From NCBI RefSeq assembly GCF_947493595.1, contig NZ_CANLRL010000001.1, positions 62,001 through 126,000 of the forward strand: DNA of 64,000 bases, written 5' to 3'. The notes beneath the pieces are model-generated. The model did no database searches. It was given only the letters and a program-made list of their open reading frames with translations, and was not told the origin of the DNA. Made by a program: the position numbers and the translations under genes. The DNA is from an uncultured Shimia sp. GTDB taxonomy: Bacteria; Pseudomonadota; Alphaproteobacteria; Rhodobacterales; Rhodobacteraceae. Of the stretch, positions 9,005 to 17,525 are shown piece by piece; the stretch's first letter is position 1, and each line of letters starts with the position of its first letter.

Positions 9005-10377
9005 TGTATCTGCGTGAGCCCATTGCCCCGCCAACAGACGCGGTGTCACGGCGACGATACATGCGGGAACGTGTCGCGCGTGAAGAGGCGGAATCGCTTC
9101 TGGAGGGCAAGAGCCGGGAACTTTATGAGGCCAATCAACGGTTGCAACGGCTGTTAGGCACCATGGAGCAGGCGGTACAAGATCGTACATGTGAGCTGGA
9201 AGAGGCACGGGTGGCTGCGGAGTCTGCCAATGAGGCCAAATCGGTTTTTCTGGCGTCCATGAGTCATGAGATCCGAACGCCGCTCAATGGCATCCTTGGT
9301 ATGGCACAGGCGTTGGACGACAGCGGGTTGAGTGTGGAGCAGGCCAAGCTTGTCACTATTTTGGGGGACAGTGGGCGGTTGCTTTTGGCGATCATCAACG
9401 ACGTCCTGGACATCTCCAAAATTGAAGCGGGCAAGTTGGAATTTGAGATCATTCCATACCAACTTACCGATTTGGTGGATGGTATGCGCCACCACTATCA
9501 GTTTCGAGCGGAGGAAAAGGGGCTCGCCTTCAAGACCGTGATGTCCCAGGCGGCACGGTGCTCGGTAAAAACCGATCCGGTGCGGCTTCAGCAGGTGGTG
9601 GGTAACCTGTTGTCCAATGCGATCAAGTTTACGGAGACTGGTTCAGTAGCGTTGCATGTGGATGTGATCCCACATCGATCGGGAAAAGCGGTGCTGAGCC
9701 TCAAGGTCAAAGACACGGGGCCGGGCATTTCCAGGGCGCAACAATTGCGGCTTTTTGAGCGTTTCAGTCAGGCCAACGCCAGCGTCACGCGCATGCACGG
9801 TGGAACTGGGCTTGGGCTGGCAATATCACGGCATATTTGCGAGTTGATGGGGGGCGAGATTTCCTTGCGCTCTGCCCTCGGAGAAGGGGCTGAGTTTCAC
9901 GCCAAGGTCATGGTTGAATTGTCCGACGACAAGCCAGCGCAAAACGGGGTGCGCTCGATTGCGGATGCGGGGCGTAGCCTGTCAGGGCTGCGGGTGTTGG
10001 CCGCGGAAGACAACCGCACCAATCAGATTGTGCTTAAACACATGTTGAAGAAGGTGGGTCTCGTACTGGACATTGTCGACGACGGTGAACAGGCGGTGCA
10101 GGCGTGGGAAAAGGCGCGTTATGACATGGTGCTCATGGACATTAATATGCCGGTCATGGACGGACTGGAGGCGACACGGCGCATTCGCGAAATCGAAAGT
10201 CGAAACATGCAAGAGCCGACGCCGATTCTGGCTGTCAGCGCCAATGCGATGGTTCATCAGGTGGCCGGATACCTATCCGAGGGTATGAGTGGCCACGTGC
10301 CCAAGCCGATCAGTCGCGACAATCTTGTGCAGGCCATGGCCAACGCCCTGCAGACGGAGGGACGCTGGCCGGAGTAG
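9004..10377 (+). CDS. H-NOX-associated hybrid histidine kinase
   Basis: Cytoplasmic hybrid kinase of 457 residues. It has an N-terminal coiled coil (about 20-75), then a HisKA domain with [11 protein letters not shown] (phospho-His88), and an HATPase domain (N-box [26 protein letters not shown]). A receiver domain follows, with acidic AAEDN, phospho-Asp379 in [12 protein letters not shown] and the Lys of HVPKPIS. It has no membrane segment or sensor domain of its own. Its ATG overlaps the H-NOX stop (TGATG), so the H-NOX protein is its likely input. A phosphotransfer protein and output regulator must be encoded elsewhere. In characterised H-NOX/kinase pairs NO lowers kinase activity; that is family knowledge. 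Confidence 0.93.
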   Translation: MYLREPIAPPTDAVSRRRYMRERVAREEAESLLEGKSRELYEANQRLQRLLGTMEQAVQDRTCELEEARVAAESANEAKSVFLASMSHEIRTPLNGILGMAQALDDSGLSVEQAKLVTILGDSGRLLLAIINDVLDISKIEAGKLEFEIIPYQLTDLVDGMRHHYQFRAEEKGLAFKTVMSQAARCSVKTDPVRLQQVVGNLLSNAIKFTETGSVALHVDVIPHRSGKAVLSLKVKDTGPGISRAQQLRLFERFSQANASVTRMHGGTGLGLAISRHICELMGGEISLRSALGEGAEFHAKVMVELSDDKPAQNGVRSIADAGRSLSGLRVLAAEDNRTNQIVLKHMLKKVGLVLDIVDDGEQAVQAWEKARYDMVLMDINMPVMDGLEATRRIREIESRNMQEPTPILAVSANAMVHQVAGYLSEGMSGHVPKPISRDNLVQAMANALQTEGRWPE

Positions 10378-10412
10378 GCTTATGTAATGTCGCCAGGCCG
10401 GTTGGCTCTGTG

Positions 10413-11984
10413 TCAGATGGTCTCCACTTTGCCGGAATAAACCTCGACGATATGTTTGTCTGCCGCCGCAGTCAGGGCGGCGATCTCGGCGTTTTGCGTG
10501 TCCGATAGAAAGCCCTGTTCGGGCGCCTCCCCAATCGCCTTGAGCGCGTGGTCGCGTGCAACGTCAAAGGCAGTACGGCGCCCGCTAGCCTCGTAGTCAT
10601 CGCGGCCAATGCGTTGGAAAATCTCCGGCGTATGTTGATCGCGACAGCCCGCCACCGTGTGGTCGCTGTCCAGGAAATGACCGCCAACTGGCACCTTGAG
10701 CATCTCGCTAAAATTCAAGGTAGCGTCATCTATCTCTGGTACCTGCAGAAAGCGCCGCGCCATGCCGCCAAGTTCGTTGTCCAGCACGGCCTGAACCGGA
10801 CAAAAAACGGTTGCGCATTCAAGCTGTCCAATGCCGCCCAGAATGTCCGCCCCGGACAGGGCCACGGTTTGCATCAGGAGCGCCCGCTCGGCCATGGACT
10901 GATGGTCAGAGTCCGGTGTGTCTGAGCCAGACCCATAGGTATGCGCCATCAGGCCAAAGCCCTGTTTTACCAGTTGGATCGACAGTGAGGCGGCTTGCAT
11001 GGCCTCCACAGAGGATTGCAACGCGCTGCCGGTGCGCATGTCCAGCGCGAACATCAGCGGGGTTGCGATCACTGGCAGGCCCGGCGAGAGCACATGCGCC
11101 ATGGTCACCATGCCCACAACCTCGGCCACAGCCATCACCGCAAGCGCGGCGGGCGAGAGAGGCGCGGTGCCGCCCGCGCTGGGCAGCGAGCAGGCGTGCA
11201 CCGGGACGCCGTATTTCCCACAGGCGATGATCACCTCTGTGTCCATGTATTTGAACTCCAGGGGCGAGAAGGAGCAGGTGATTGTGCTGGTGGACGGGTT
11301 GGCGCGCAGGGCGTCCTCGCCACCAGCGGCAATGGCGGCGATTTTCAACAGGTAGTCGATGTTTTCCTTTTGATAGGGCTGCATCCACACGTGTTTATTT
11401 GTGTTGGCAGAAATGGCCGCGAAACTGTGGATGTCAGCGGTGACTTCGGGCACGCCATGCACAAAAGGATGCGCAATGAAACCCACTTGATCCAGCGTAT
11501 TGGCAACGGCGGCGATTTCGCGGGCGGCGGTCAGGTCCATGTTGCGGTAGCTGGCATCGCGCGGATCGACATAGCCATGGCCACCGGTGCCGGTGCGCAG
11601 GATGAAGCCCCCGTCCCGACGCGGCACCTGCATGTCAAACTTCCGGTCTCGCCCTGCGAGAAGACAGTTTTTGGGGGTGGCGGCCAAAGCCTCTGCCACC
11701 ATGGTGTGCGGCATTTTTAGGCGGCCCGCTTCAGCCCCCTCGATCGCACCGGCGCGCAACAGTGCGGCCTTGGCTTCGGGATGAACAATCATCACGCCAT
11801 AGTCCGCCAACAGGTCCAGCACACGCCCTTTCAGGGTTGCCATGCGGTCGCTGTCGAGAAAGCCAAAATGTGCGCGCGGTCCAATCACATGCTCAAGCGA
11901 GAAGGCGTCTGCGGACGCTCGACTGACCGGAGGGAATTTGCGGCCGCGGCGTTTACGAGGAGTGGGGGGCTGGTCGGTGGGCAT
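10413..11984 (-). CDS. MttB-family methyltransferase without pyrrolysine
   Basis: Product of 523 residues in the trimethylamine methyltransferase (MttB) superfamily, TIM-barrel enzymes that move a methyl group from a quaternary or tertiary amine to a corrinoid protein. Family segments include RTGTGGHGYVDPRD, HPFVHGVPEVTADIHSF, SLPSAGGTAPLSPAAL and GGHFLDSDHT. The frame is open throughout with no internal amber codon, so it is a non-pyrrolysine member like glycine-betaine methyltransferases. The ATG at 11984 has AAGGAG eight bases upstream. No corrinoid protein gene is adjacent, so the substrate is open. It lies 115 bases downstream of trpA on the same strand. Confidence 0.85.
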   Translation of the reverse strand: MPTDQPPTPRKRRGRKFPPVSRASADAFSLEHVIGPRAHFGFLDSDRMATLKGRVLDLLADYGVMIVHPEAKAALLRAGAIEGAEAGRLKMPHTMVAEALAATPKNCLLAGRDRKFDMQVPRRDGGFILRTGTGGHGYVDPRDASYRNMDLTAAREIAAVANTLDQVGFIAHPFVHGVPEVTADIHSFAAISANTNKHVWMQPYQKENIDYLLKIAAIAAGGEDALRANPSTSTITCSFSPLEFKYMDTEVIIACGKYGVPVHACSLPSAGGTAPLSPAALAVMAVAEVVGMVTMAHVLSPGLPVIATPLMFALDMRTGSALQSSVEAMQAASLSIQLVKQGFGLMAHTYGSGSDTPDSDHQSMAERALLMQTVALSGADILGGIGQLECATVFCPVQAVLDNELGGMARRFLQVPEIDDATLNFSEMLKVPVGGHFLDSDHTVAGCRDQHTPEIFQRIGRDDYEASGRRTAFDVARDHALKAIGEAPEQGFLSDTQNAEIAALTAAADKHIVEVYSGKVETI

Positions 11985-12099
11985 GATGTGTGCTCCTTGC
12001 AGAAGGGAAAGGGCACACACCGATTACGCTCACTGCCTGCCGACTTGAGCCGATTTAGTGTAGCATGGCGCGGCGATCCGCGCCAAATGCTTGTTTCGT

Positions 12100-12891
12100 T
12101 CAAGCGCGGTGCGCGCCATCCGCCAGAGATTTTACAAAAGCCAGCACCTCATCAACGGGTTTGCCCGCAGCGATTTGGCTGACAATGGCCGAGCCCACAA
12201 CCGCGCCGTCGGCCACGGAGGCGATGTTTTCCGCTTTTTCCGGCGTGTTGATGCCAAATCCAACAATCACTGGCAGGTCTGTTTTGGATTTGATGCGGGC
12301 CACTTCTGGTCCAACATTGGTGGCCTCAGCTTCTGCAGAACCGGTGATGCCGGTGATCGAGACGTAGTACACAAAACCGGAGGTGTTTTGCAGAACCTTC
12401 GGCAGACGTTTGTCGTTTGTGGTTGGGGTTGCCAGACGAATGAAGTTCAGGCCCGCTGCCTGTGCTGGAATACACAGCTCGGCATCCTCTTCCGGCGGCA
12501 GGTCGACCACAATCAACCCGTCAATGCCAGCAAGCTTTGCATCCATCAAAAACCGGTCAACGCCGCGCGAATAGATCGGATTGTAGTAGCCCATCAACAC
12601 AATTGGCGTGGTGTCATCAACACGTCGAAACTCTGTGGCAAGATCAAGAGTTTGTTCCATCGTCATGCCGCCATCAAGGGCCCGCTGTCCGGCCAGTTGA
12701 ATGGTAGGGCCGTCCGCCATGGGATCGGTGAAAGGCAGGCCCAATTCGATGATGTCGACGCCTGCTGCGGGAAGACCTTTGATGATTTCAAGAGAGGTGT
12801 CGTAGTCGGGATCTCCGGCCATGACATAGGCCACAAAAGCCTTTTTGCCCTGCGCGTTAAGTTCGGCGAATTTGGCGTCGATACGTGTCAT
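12100..12891 (-). CDS. trpA: Tryptophan synthase alpha subunit
   Basis: Cleaves indole-3-glycerol phosphate to indole and glyceraldehyde 3-phosphate and channels indole to TrpB. The 263-residue barrel keeps both catalytic acids at the classical positions, Glu49 ([10 protein letters not shown]) and Asp60 (PMADGPTIQ), plus the phosphate-binding VGFGINTPE and GSAIV segments. trpB and trpF are not within the window; genes upstream read the same way (minus strand) but are unrelated. AAGGATC lies before the ATG. Confidence 0.96.
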   Translation of the reverse strand: MTRIDAKFAELNAQGKKAFVAYVMAGDPDYDTSLEIIKGLPAAGVDIIELGLPFTDPMADGPTIQLAGQRALDGGMTMEQTLDLATEFRRVDDTTPIVLMGYYNPIYSRGVDRFLMDAKLAGIDGLIVVDLPPEEDAELCIPAQAAGLNFIRLATPTTNDKRLPKVLQNTSGFVYYVSITGITGSAEAEATNVGPEVARIKSKTDLPVIVGFGINTPEKAENIASVADGAVVGSAIVSQIAAGKPVDEVLAFVKSLADGAHRA

Positions 12892-12978
12892 CGGCGGATC
12901 CTTACGTTTTGCTTCCTCTTCATGTGCCGGAAGGTGCGTGGGAAATCAATCCCACGCAAGCCGCTGCCTTGGATTGCG

Positions 12979-13464
12979 TTAAAATTTATGGTGATAGCGC
13001 AAGGTCAGCGTGTTGACGCCGGGATTGTGCGGGGACAGGGACGCGTTGGATTTGTGGCTGATCGCCAGCGAGAGTGAGGTGCTCTGCGTGAGTCGATAGC
13101 CCACGCCCAGCAGGCTGCGAAATTCCAGCGGTTGACCAAGATCGTTTTGTGAGGGGCCTTTGACAAACACCCCTGGCATCAGGCTGGCCTGCGCAAACCA
13201 GCGCTCGGTTATCTCGTAGGTGCCAGCAAGGCCGGCGCCGATAAAGACGTTGTCTTCAGTATCAAGGGCTGTCACGGCCCCAAAGGACACCGCAAGGGGG
13301 CCGTAGTGCCGAAACGGCGCGGAGATATATTCCAGCTCCACAGCGCTTGCATCAATCGCGCTGCCGTCAGAGTAATCGGCATAGCCTAAGCCAAGGGTGA
13401 GTTCTTGCGCAGAGAGGTGTGTGGACAGCAGCAAAGCTGCGCCCAGAGTGATCAGGGGTTTCAT
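12979..13464 (-). CDS. PagL-like lipid A 3-O-deacylase (acyloxyacyl hydrolase family)
   Basis: Small outer-membrane beta-barrel protein of 161 residues with a signal peptide (cut near LSAQ). The C-terminal ISHKSNASLSPHNPG segment matches the PagL catalytic region: His137 and Ser139 of the triad are present. The third residue, Glu in Pseudomonas PagL, is Asn151 here, so activity is uncertain. The chain ends in an aromatic Phe typical of barrels. ATG at 13464 is chosen because it begins the signal peptide; an in-frame TTG at 13479 is an alternative, and neither has a clear ribosome site. A run of ten G lies about 52 bases upstream. Confidence 0.7.
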   Translation of the reverse strand: MKPLITLGAALLLSTHLSAQELTLGLGYADYSDGSAIDASAVELEYISAPFRHYGPLAVSFGAVTALDTEDNVFIGAGLAGTYEITERWFAQASLMPGVFVKGPSQNDLGQPLEFRSLLGVGYRLTQSTSLSLAISHKSNASLSPHNPGVNTLTLRYHHKF

Positions 13465-13516
13465 GGAGGTTTTGTCCAATTCAGAGTGGTCTTTGGCGGG
13501 ACACGAAGCAGGACTT

Positions 13517-13526
13517 GGGGGGGGGG
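13517..13526. repeat. Homopolymer run of ten G
   Basis: Ten consecutive G lie between the pagL-like gene and ychF, about 52 bases before the pagL-like start and so in its 5' region. Such runs can slip during replication and alter promoter spacing. Confidence 0.7.
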
Positions 13527-13541
13527 AATTCAGAAAAAAAC

Positions 13542-13597
13542 CACCTCACGCAAAGGCTTGCGCCTTCGTGATCTAGAGGCGCCAAATTCGTGAGGTG
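13542..13597. promoter_or_regulatory. Long inverted repeat between pagL-like gene and ychF
   Basis: CACCTCACG at 13542-13550 is complementary to CGTGAGGTG at 13589-13597, with a 38-base loop that itself has an AAGGC/GCCTT pairing. The 310-base gap between the two genes otherwise holds only the G-run and leader sequence. Its function is unknown: possible terminator-like or leader structure. Confidence 0.4.
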
Positions 13598-13774
13598 ACG
13601 TGAGTTTCTGTGAGCGGTGGGGAACTTGTCTGACTGGCAGGCGCAATGGGGAGTTGGTTTGGGCGCCTGAGCCCTTGAAATCAGGCCTGTGGTTCCGCTG
13701 GAATGGCACTGTTGGCTTGCGCCGAACCCATTCTCTGCCTAAGAGCGACACAAACCAGAGACAGGAGACCGGAC

Positions 13775-14872
13775 ATGGGTTTCAAGATGGGCATCGTCGG
13801 ATTGCCAAACGTAGGCAAATCCACGCTCTTTAACGCGTTGACAAAAACCGCAGCGGCGCAGGCGGCAAACTTCCCGTTCTGCACCATTGAGCCCAACGTG
13901 GGTGAAGTGGGCGTGCCGGACGCGCGTTTGGACAAGCTGGCTGCGATTGCGCAGTCCAAGCAAATCATCCCAACCCGCATGACCTTTGTGGATATCGCCG
14001 GTCTGGTGAAAGGTGCGTCCAAAGGCGAAGGTCTGGGAAACCAGTTCCTTGCCAATATTCGTGAGACCGACGCGATTGCCCATGTGCTGCGCTGTTTTGA
14101 AGACGGCGACGTGACGCACGTGGACGGCCGGGTTGATCCGGTCGCGGATGCGGAAACCATTGAAACCGAGCTGATGCTGGCGGATCTGGAAAGCATCGAG
14201 AAGCGTCTTCAGGGCATAGTGCGCAAGGTGCGGGGTGGCGACAAAGAAGCGGTTCAGCAGGAGCGTTTGCTGAAAGCGGCGCAAGAGATGCTGGAAGACG
14301 GCAAACCTGCGCGTCTGGTCGAAGTTGACGAAGACGACGTCAAGGCCTGGAAAATGTTGCAACTCCTGAGCACCAAGCCGGTGCTTTATGTGTGTAACGT
14401 GGGCGAGGCTGAATCTGCTGAAGGCAACGCACACTCTGCCAAAGTGGCTGAGATGGCGGCGGCACAAGGCAACAGCCATGTGATCATTTCCGCGCAAATC
14501 GAAGAAGAGATCAGCCAGCTGGAAGATGATGAAGCCGTCATGTTCCTTGAGGAGATGGGCTTGCAAGAGGCTGGCCTCGACCGGCTCATCCGTGCGGGCT
14601 ACGAGCTTTTGCATCTGGAAACTTACTTTACCGTTGGCCCAAAAGAGGCCCGCGCCTGGACCATCCGCCAGGGCACCATGGCGCCGCAGGCGGCAGGCGT
14701 GATCCACGGTGACTTTGAAAAAGGCTTCATCCGCGCCGAAACCATCGCTTATGACGACTACATTGCCTGTGATGGTGAAAGTGGTGCCAAGGAGGCCGGC
14801 AAGATGCGCGCAGAGGGCAAAGGTTACGAAGTGAAAGACGGCGACGTCATGCACTTCCTGTTCAACACCTAA
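13775..14872 (+). CDS. ychF: Redox-regulated ATPase YchF (Obg family)
   Basis: Universally conserved P-loop NTPase of 365 residues that binds ribosomes and hydrolyses ATP. Walker A GLPNVGKST is at 9-17 and the G3 DIAGLVKGAS follows. The G4 position reads NVGE instead of NKxD, the change that gives YchF preference for ATP. A C-terminal TGS domain carries TYFTVGPKEARAWTI. ATG at 13775 follows CAGGAGACC; the longer frame upstream lacks a ribosome site. The gene has its own terminator. Confidence 0.96.
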   Translation: MGFKMGIVGLPNVGKSTLFNALTKTAAAQAANFPFCTIEPNVGEVGVPDARLDKLAAIAQSKQIIPTRMTFVDIAGLVKGASKGEGLGNQFLANIRETDAIAHVLRCFEDGDVTHVDGRVDPVADAETIETELMLADLESIEKRLQGIVRKVRGGDKEAVQQERLLKAAQEMLEDGKPARLVEVDEDDVKAWKMLQLLSTKPVLYVCNVGEAESAEGNAHSAKVAEMAAAQGNSHVIISAQIEEEISQLEDDEAVMFLEEMGLQEAGLDRLIRAGYELLHLETYFTVGPKEARAWTIRQGTMAPQAAGVIHGDFEKGFIRAETIAYDDYIACDGESGAKEAGKMRAEGKGYEVKDGDVMHFLFNT

Positions 14873-14899
14873 ACGGTTTTGCCCGATTGCAATTGAGAA

Positions 14900-14928
14900 A
14901 GCCCGCTGCGATGACAGCGGGCTTTTTG
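14900..14928 (+). terminator. Intrinsic terminator of ychF
   Basis: AGCCCGCTG (14900-14908) pairs with CAGCGGGCT (14915-14923), followed by TTTTG. It lies 28 bases after the ychF stop. Confidence 0.9.
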
Positions 14929-14947
14929 TTTGGGGGCTGGTGTAGGG

Positions 14948-15679
14948 CTACTTCAGCGCCCGTGCCAGAAATGCCTGGGTGTCAGGATGCTTTGGCGTGT
15001 CAAACAAGGCGCTCGGCGCGCCTTCTTCAATCACTTTGCCATCTTTCAGGAAGCAGACCTTGTCCGCCGCTTCGCGGGCGAACCCCATCTCATGGGTGGC
15101 CAACACCATGGTCATACCGCTGTCTTTGAGCAGGCGTAGAACGTCGAGCACTTCGCCCACCAGCTGCGGGTCCAGCGCAGAAGTGATCTCGTCAAACAAC
15201 ATCACTTCCGGCTTCATCGCCAAGGCGCGCACGATGGCCACGCGTTGTTGTTGCCCACCGGAGAGCTGATCCGGATAATGGTCCATGCGGTCCGCCAACC
15301 CAAAGCGTTTGAACAGCTCTGTGATCTCCGGACGCAGCGCGGCGCGGGATTTTTTGTAAACTCGGCGAGGTGCCAACATCACGTTTTCTGCCGCCGTCAT
15401 ATGCGGGAACAGGTTGTAGCTCTGAAACACCATGCCAATGCGGCGGCGCACCGGTTGCGGGTTCAGGCCGGGCAGTGAAATATCTTCGCCGTCCAACAGG
15501 ATTTCCCCATCCTCGATGGTCTCCAGCAGATTGATACAGCGCAGGAGCGTGGATTTGCCTGCGCCTGAGGCACCAATCAGGCAAACCATCTGTCCTTCCT
15601 CAACCGCAAGGTCGATACCGTCACACACCGTGTTATCGCCAAAGCGTTTCTCAACACCTTTCAGGATGATCTTCGCCAT
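14948..15679 (-). CDS. Polar amino acid ABC transporter ATP-binding protein
   Basis: ATPase subunit (243 residues) of a GlnQ/HisP-type importer. Walker A GASGAGKST is at about 36-44, Q-loop FQSYNLFPH, signature LSGGQQQRVAIVRAL and Walker B LFDEITSALDP, where the usual Pro after DE is Ile. It is the last gene of a three-gene operon; its start overlaps the permease stop by one base (TGATG). Confidence 0.93.
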   Translation of the reverse strand: MAKIILKGVEKRFGDNTVCDGIDLAVEEGQMVCLIGASGAGKSTLLRCINLLETIEDGEILLDGEDISLPGLNPQPVRRRIGMVFQSYNLFPHMTAAENVMLAPRRVYKKSRAALRPEITELFKRFGLADRMDHYPDQLSGGQQQRVAIVRALAMKPEVMLFDEITSALDPQLVGEVLDVLRLLKDSGMTMVLATHEMGFAREAADKVCFLKDGKVIEEGAPSALFDTPKHPDTQAFLARALK

Positions 15680-16512
15680 CAGCTGCGCTCCCGGTTTTGC
15701 TTGGCCATGAGATAGTCGGCATAGCGGGTGGCCGGGATGGTCACGGCGAGGAAGATCACTGCGGCGCCCACATAAGGCGTGAAGTTCGCCAACAGCGATT
15801 TGAAGACACCGGCTTGGCGGAAAATTTCCACCGGGCCAATGAAGCTCAACAAGGCCACGTCTTTCTGCAGGGCGATGAACATGTTCATCTGCGCCGGGAT
15901 CACGCGGCGGATGGCTTGCGGCAGGATGACATATCGCATGCTGTCTGCGTCTGACAGCCCCAAGGACTGCGCCGCAGAACGCTGGCTTTTGTGCACGCTT
16001 TCAATGCCGGAGCGAAATATTTCCGCCACATAAGCCGAGTAGGTCAGGATCAACGCCAGGGAGCCCCAAATGTAGGGAGAGTTCCACGGGCGCGGCAACC
16101 CAAGTCCGGGAATGCCAAAACCGATCAGGTAGACAGTCAAGACAACCGGCACGCCGCGGAAAATGTCGGTGTAGGCCGCGCCCAGAATGCGCAGGGGAAA
16201 CAAGGCCGGGTTGCGGGTGTCGCGCGCGAGGGCGACTAACAGGCCAAGTATCACAATGGCCGGTGCGCTCCACAGGAAGATCGCCACGTCCAGCTTGAAA
16301 GCCTCAAGCAGCTTGGGGAAGGTTTTGGCAAAGACCTCCCAGTTGAAAAAACTGGCTTTGACCCGGTCCCATCCCGGTGCCATTGGCACAAGGATCACAA
16401 CGGCCAAGAAAACGGCCAACGTGCTGCCGCCCGCGATCAGCATGGAGCGGCGGCGCAGGCGGTCTTCATAAATCTGGCGGCGGGTTTTTCCCGCCGCATT
16501 GGTCTTTGTCAT
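15679..16512 (-). CDS. Polar amino acid ABC transporter permease
   Basis: Inner-membrane permease (277 residues) of the HisMQ family. The first membrane span is at about 22-45, and the coupling-helix EAA loop is SGIESVHKSQRSAAQSLGLSD. The IFRGVPVVLTVYL segment is typical of amino acid permeases. A single permease suggests a homodimer. It lies between the binding-protein and ATPase genes. Confidence 0.93.
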   Translation of the reverse strand: MTKTNAAGKTRRQIYEDRLRRRSMLIAGGSTLAVFLAVVILVPMAPGWDRVKASFFNWEVFAKTFPKLLEAFKLDVAIFLWSAPAIVILGLLVALARDTRNPALFPLRILGAAYTDIFRGVPVVLTVYLIGFGIPGLGLPRPWNSPYIWGSLALILTYSAYVAEIFRSGIESVHKSQRSAAQSLGLSDADSMRYVILPQAIRRVIPAQMNMFIALQKDVALLSFIGPVEIFRQAGVFKSLLANFTPYVGAAVIFLAVTIPATRYADYLMAKQNRERS

Positions 16513-16526
16513 GGTCTTTGATCAGC

Positions 16527-17342
16527 TTATTTGATCAGCGGCACACCGGTGGTTTCTTGAAGCCATTCTGCTTCAATCGCTGCCAACTTCCCGCTCTCGG
16601 TCAAGCTTGCGATAGCCTCATCGACACAGGTTTTCAAGGCGTTGCCTTCTTCCAGAAGCAGGCCAAAACGGTCAGGGTTTTCGGTGCGGTCCGCTGGGAA
16701 CTGCCCAATCACGGAAGAGCCTTCGACCACAACGGCGCTCAGGTAGAGCGCGGTGGGCAGGTCAAAAAGCGCCGCGTCGATCTGGCCCGCCTGCATTGCG
16801 GCGGTTACATCGGCGTTGTCACCATAGAGCAGTGGCATGTCGTTTGGCCCAATCGTGTCCATCAGCACCGGCACGGCGGTGGTGCCACCCATCGCGCCCC
16901 ATTTCAACGCTTTGAGCGCGTCCACGGTGGCGGCGGTGTCTTTGGCCTCCGCAGAGGCCAAGATCGCCATAGGTGCGGCATAGTAGGCGGAAGAGAAGTC
17001 GACCATCTTCTCGCGCTCTTCGGTGATGGAGAACTGCTGCAGGTTGAAGTCAAAGTCTTTTGGCCCCGGTTGGATCGCCTGATCAAAAGAAGAGCGCACC
17101 CAGGTGACTTTGTCTGCGCCAAAGCCCATTTCCTCGGCCACGGCGTAGGCCACAGCCGCTTCAAAGCCTTTGCCGCTTTCCGGTGCGTCGTCCATGACCC
17201 AAGGGTAGTAGGCCGGGTTGCCGGTGGCGACGGTCAACGTGCCCTCGGTCAGGGTTTTTCCATCGGCGCAATGGCCGGCCGCGAAGGCTGCTGATGTGGT
17301 CAAAGCGGTGAGTGCGGTGGCGGCAATAACTTTGTGAAACAC
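16527..17342 (-). CDS. Amino acid ABC transporter substrate-binding protein
   Basis: Periplasmic binding protein of 271 residues, family 3 (polar amino acids). It has a signal peptide ending TTSAAFA before AGHCADG, then TLTVATGNPAYYPWV, GKGFEAAVAYAVAEEMG, and the SSFDQAIQPGPKDFDF region usually contacting the ligand. I chose GTG at 17342 because AAGGGAAG lies about nine bases upstream and the signal peptide begins there; a frame extending to 17453 is probably leader. It is the first gene of the operon. Ligand unknown. Confidence 0.9.
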   Translation of the reverse strand: MFHKVIAATALTALTTSAAFAAGHCADGKTLTEGTLTVATGNPAYYPWVMDDAPESGKGFEAAVAYAVAEEMGFGADKVTWVRSSFDQAIQPGPKDFDFNLQQFSITEEREKMVDFSSAYYAAPMAILASAEAKDTAATVDALKALKWGAMGGTTAVPVLMDTIGPNDMPLLYGDNADVTAAMQAGQIDAALFDLPTALYLSAVVVEGSSVIGQFPADRTENPDRFGLLLEEGNALKTCVDEAIASLTESGKLAAIEAEWLQETTGVPLIK

Positions 17343-17477
17343 GGTGAATTCTTCCCTTTTGAACTGTTTGGTCAAAACATGCTTGGGAAGGGGCGCGTTG
17401 TCCAGCCCAAGGGGGCGCAAAACGCCTGCCGAGAGCAGCGCGGAGCGGCTCAAGGGCAGTTCTAAGGCACCGCAAAG

Positions 17478-17506
17478 AAAAACGCCCCCGCAAATGCAGG
17501 GGCGTC
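17478..17506 (-). terminator. Intrinsic terminator after the quinoprotein dehydrogenase
   Basis: On the minus strand a GC-rich ACGCCCC/GGGGCGT stem around a GCAAAT-type loop is followed by TTTTTC. It is 20 bases beyond the dehydrogenase stop and separates it from the amino acid transporter. Confidence 0.88.
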
Positions 17507-17525
17507 TTCAGTTGTTTGGTTCAGA

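Noticed and set aside
10391..10405. Terminator after the hybrid kinase
   Set aside because: GCCA/TGGC pairing is only four bases and has no T-run; too weak.
12091..13077. 328-codon plus-strand frame across trpA
   Set aside because: trpA on the minus strand has both catalytic acids in place; the opposite frame has no recognisable domain or start.
13739..14854. 371-codon minus-strand frame opposite ychF
   Set aside because: ychF on the plus strand is certain by motifs; the opposite frame is rich in His, Arg and Leu as expected for an antisense shadow.
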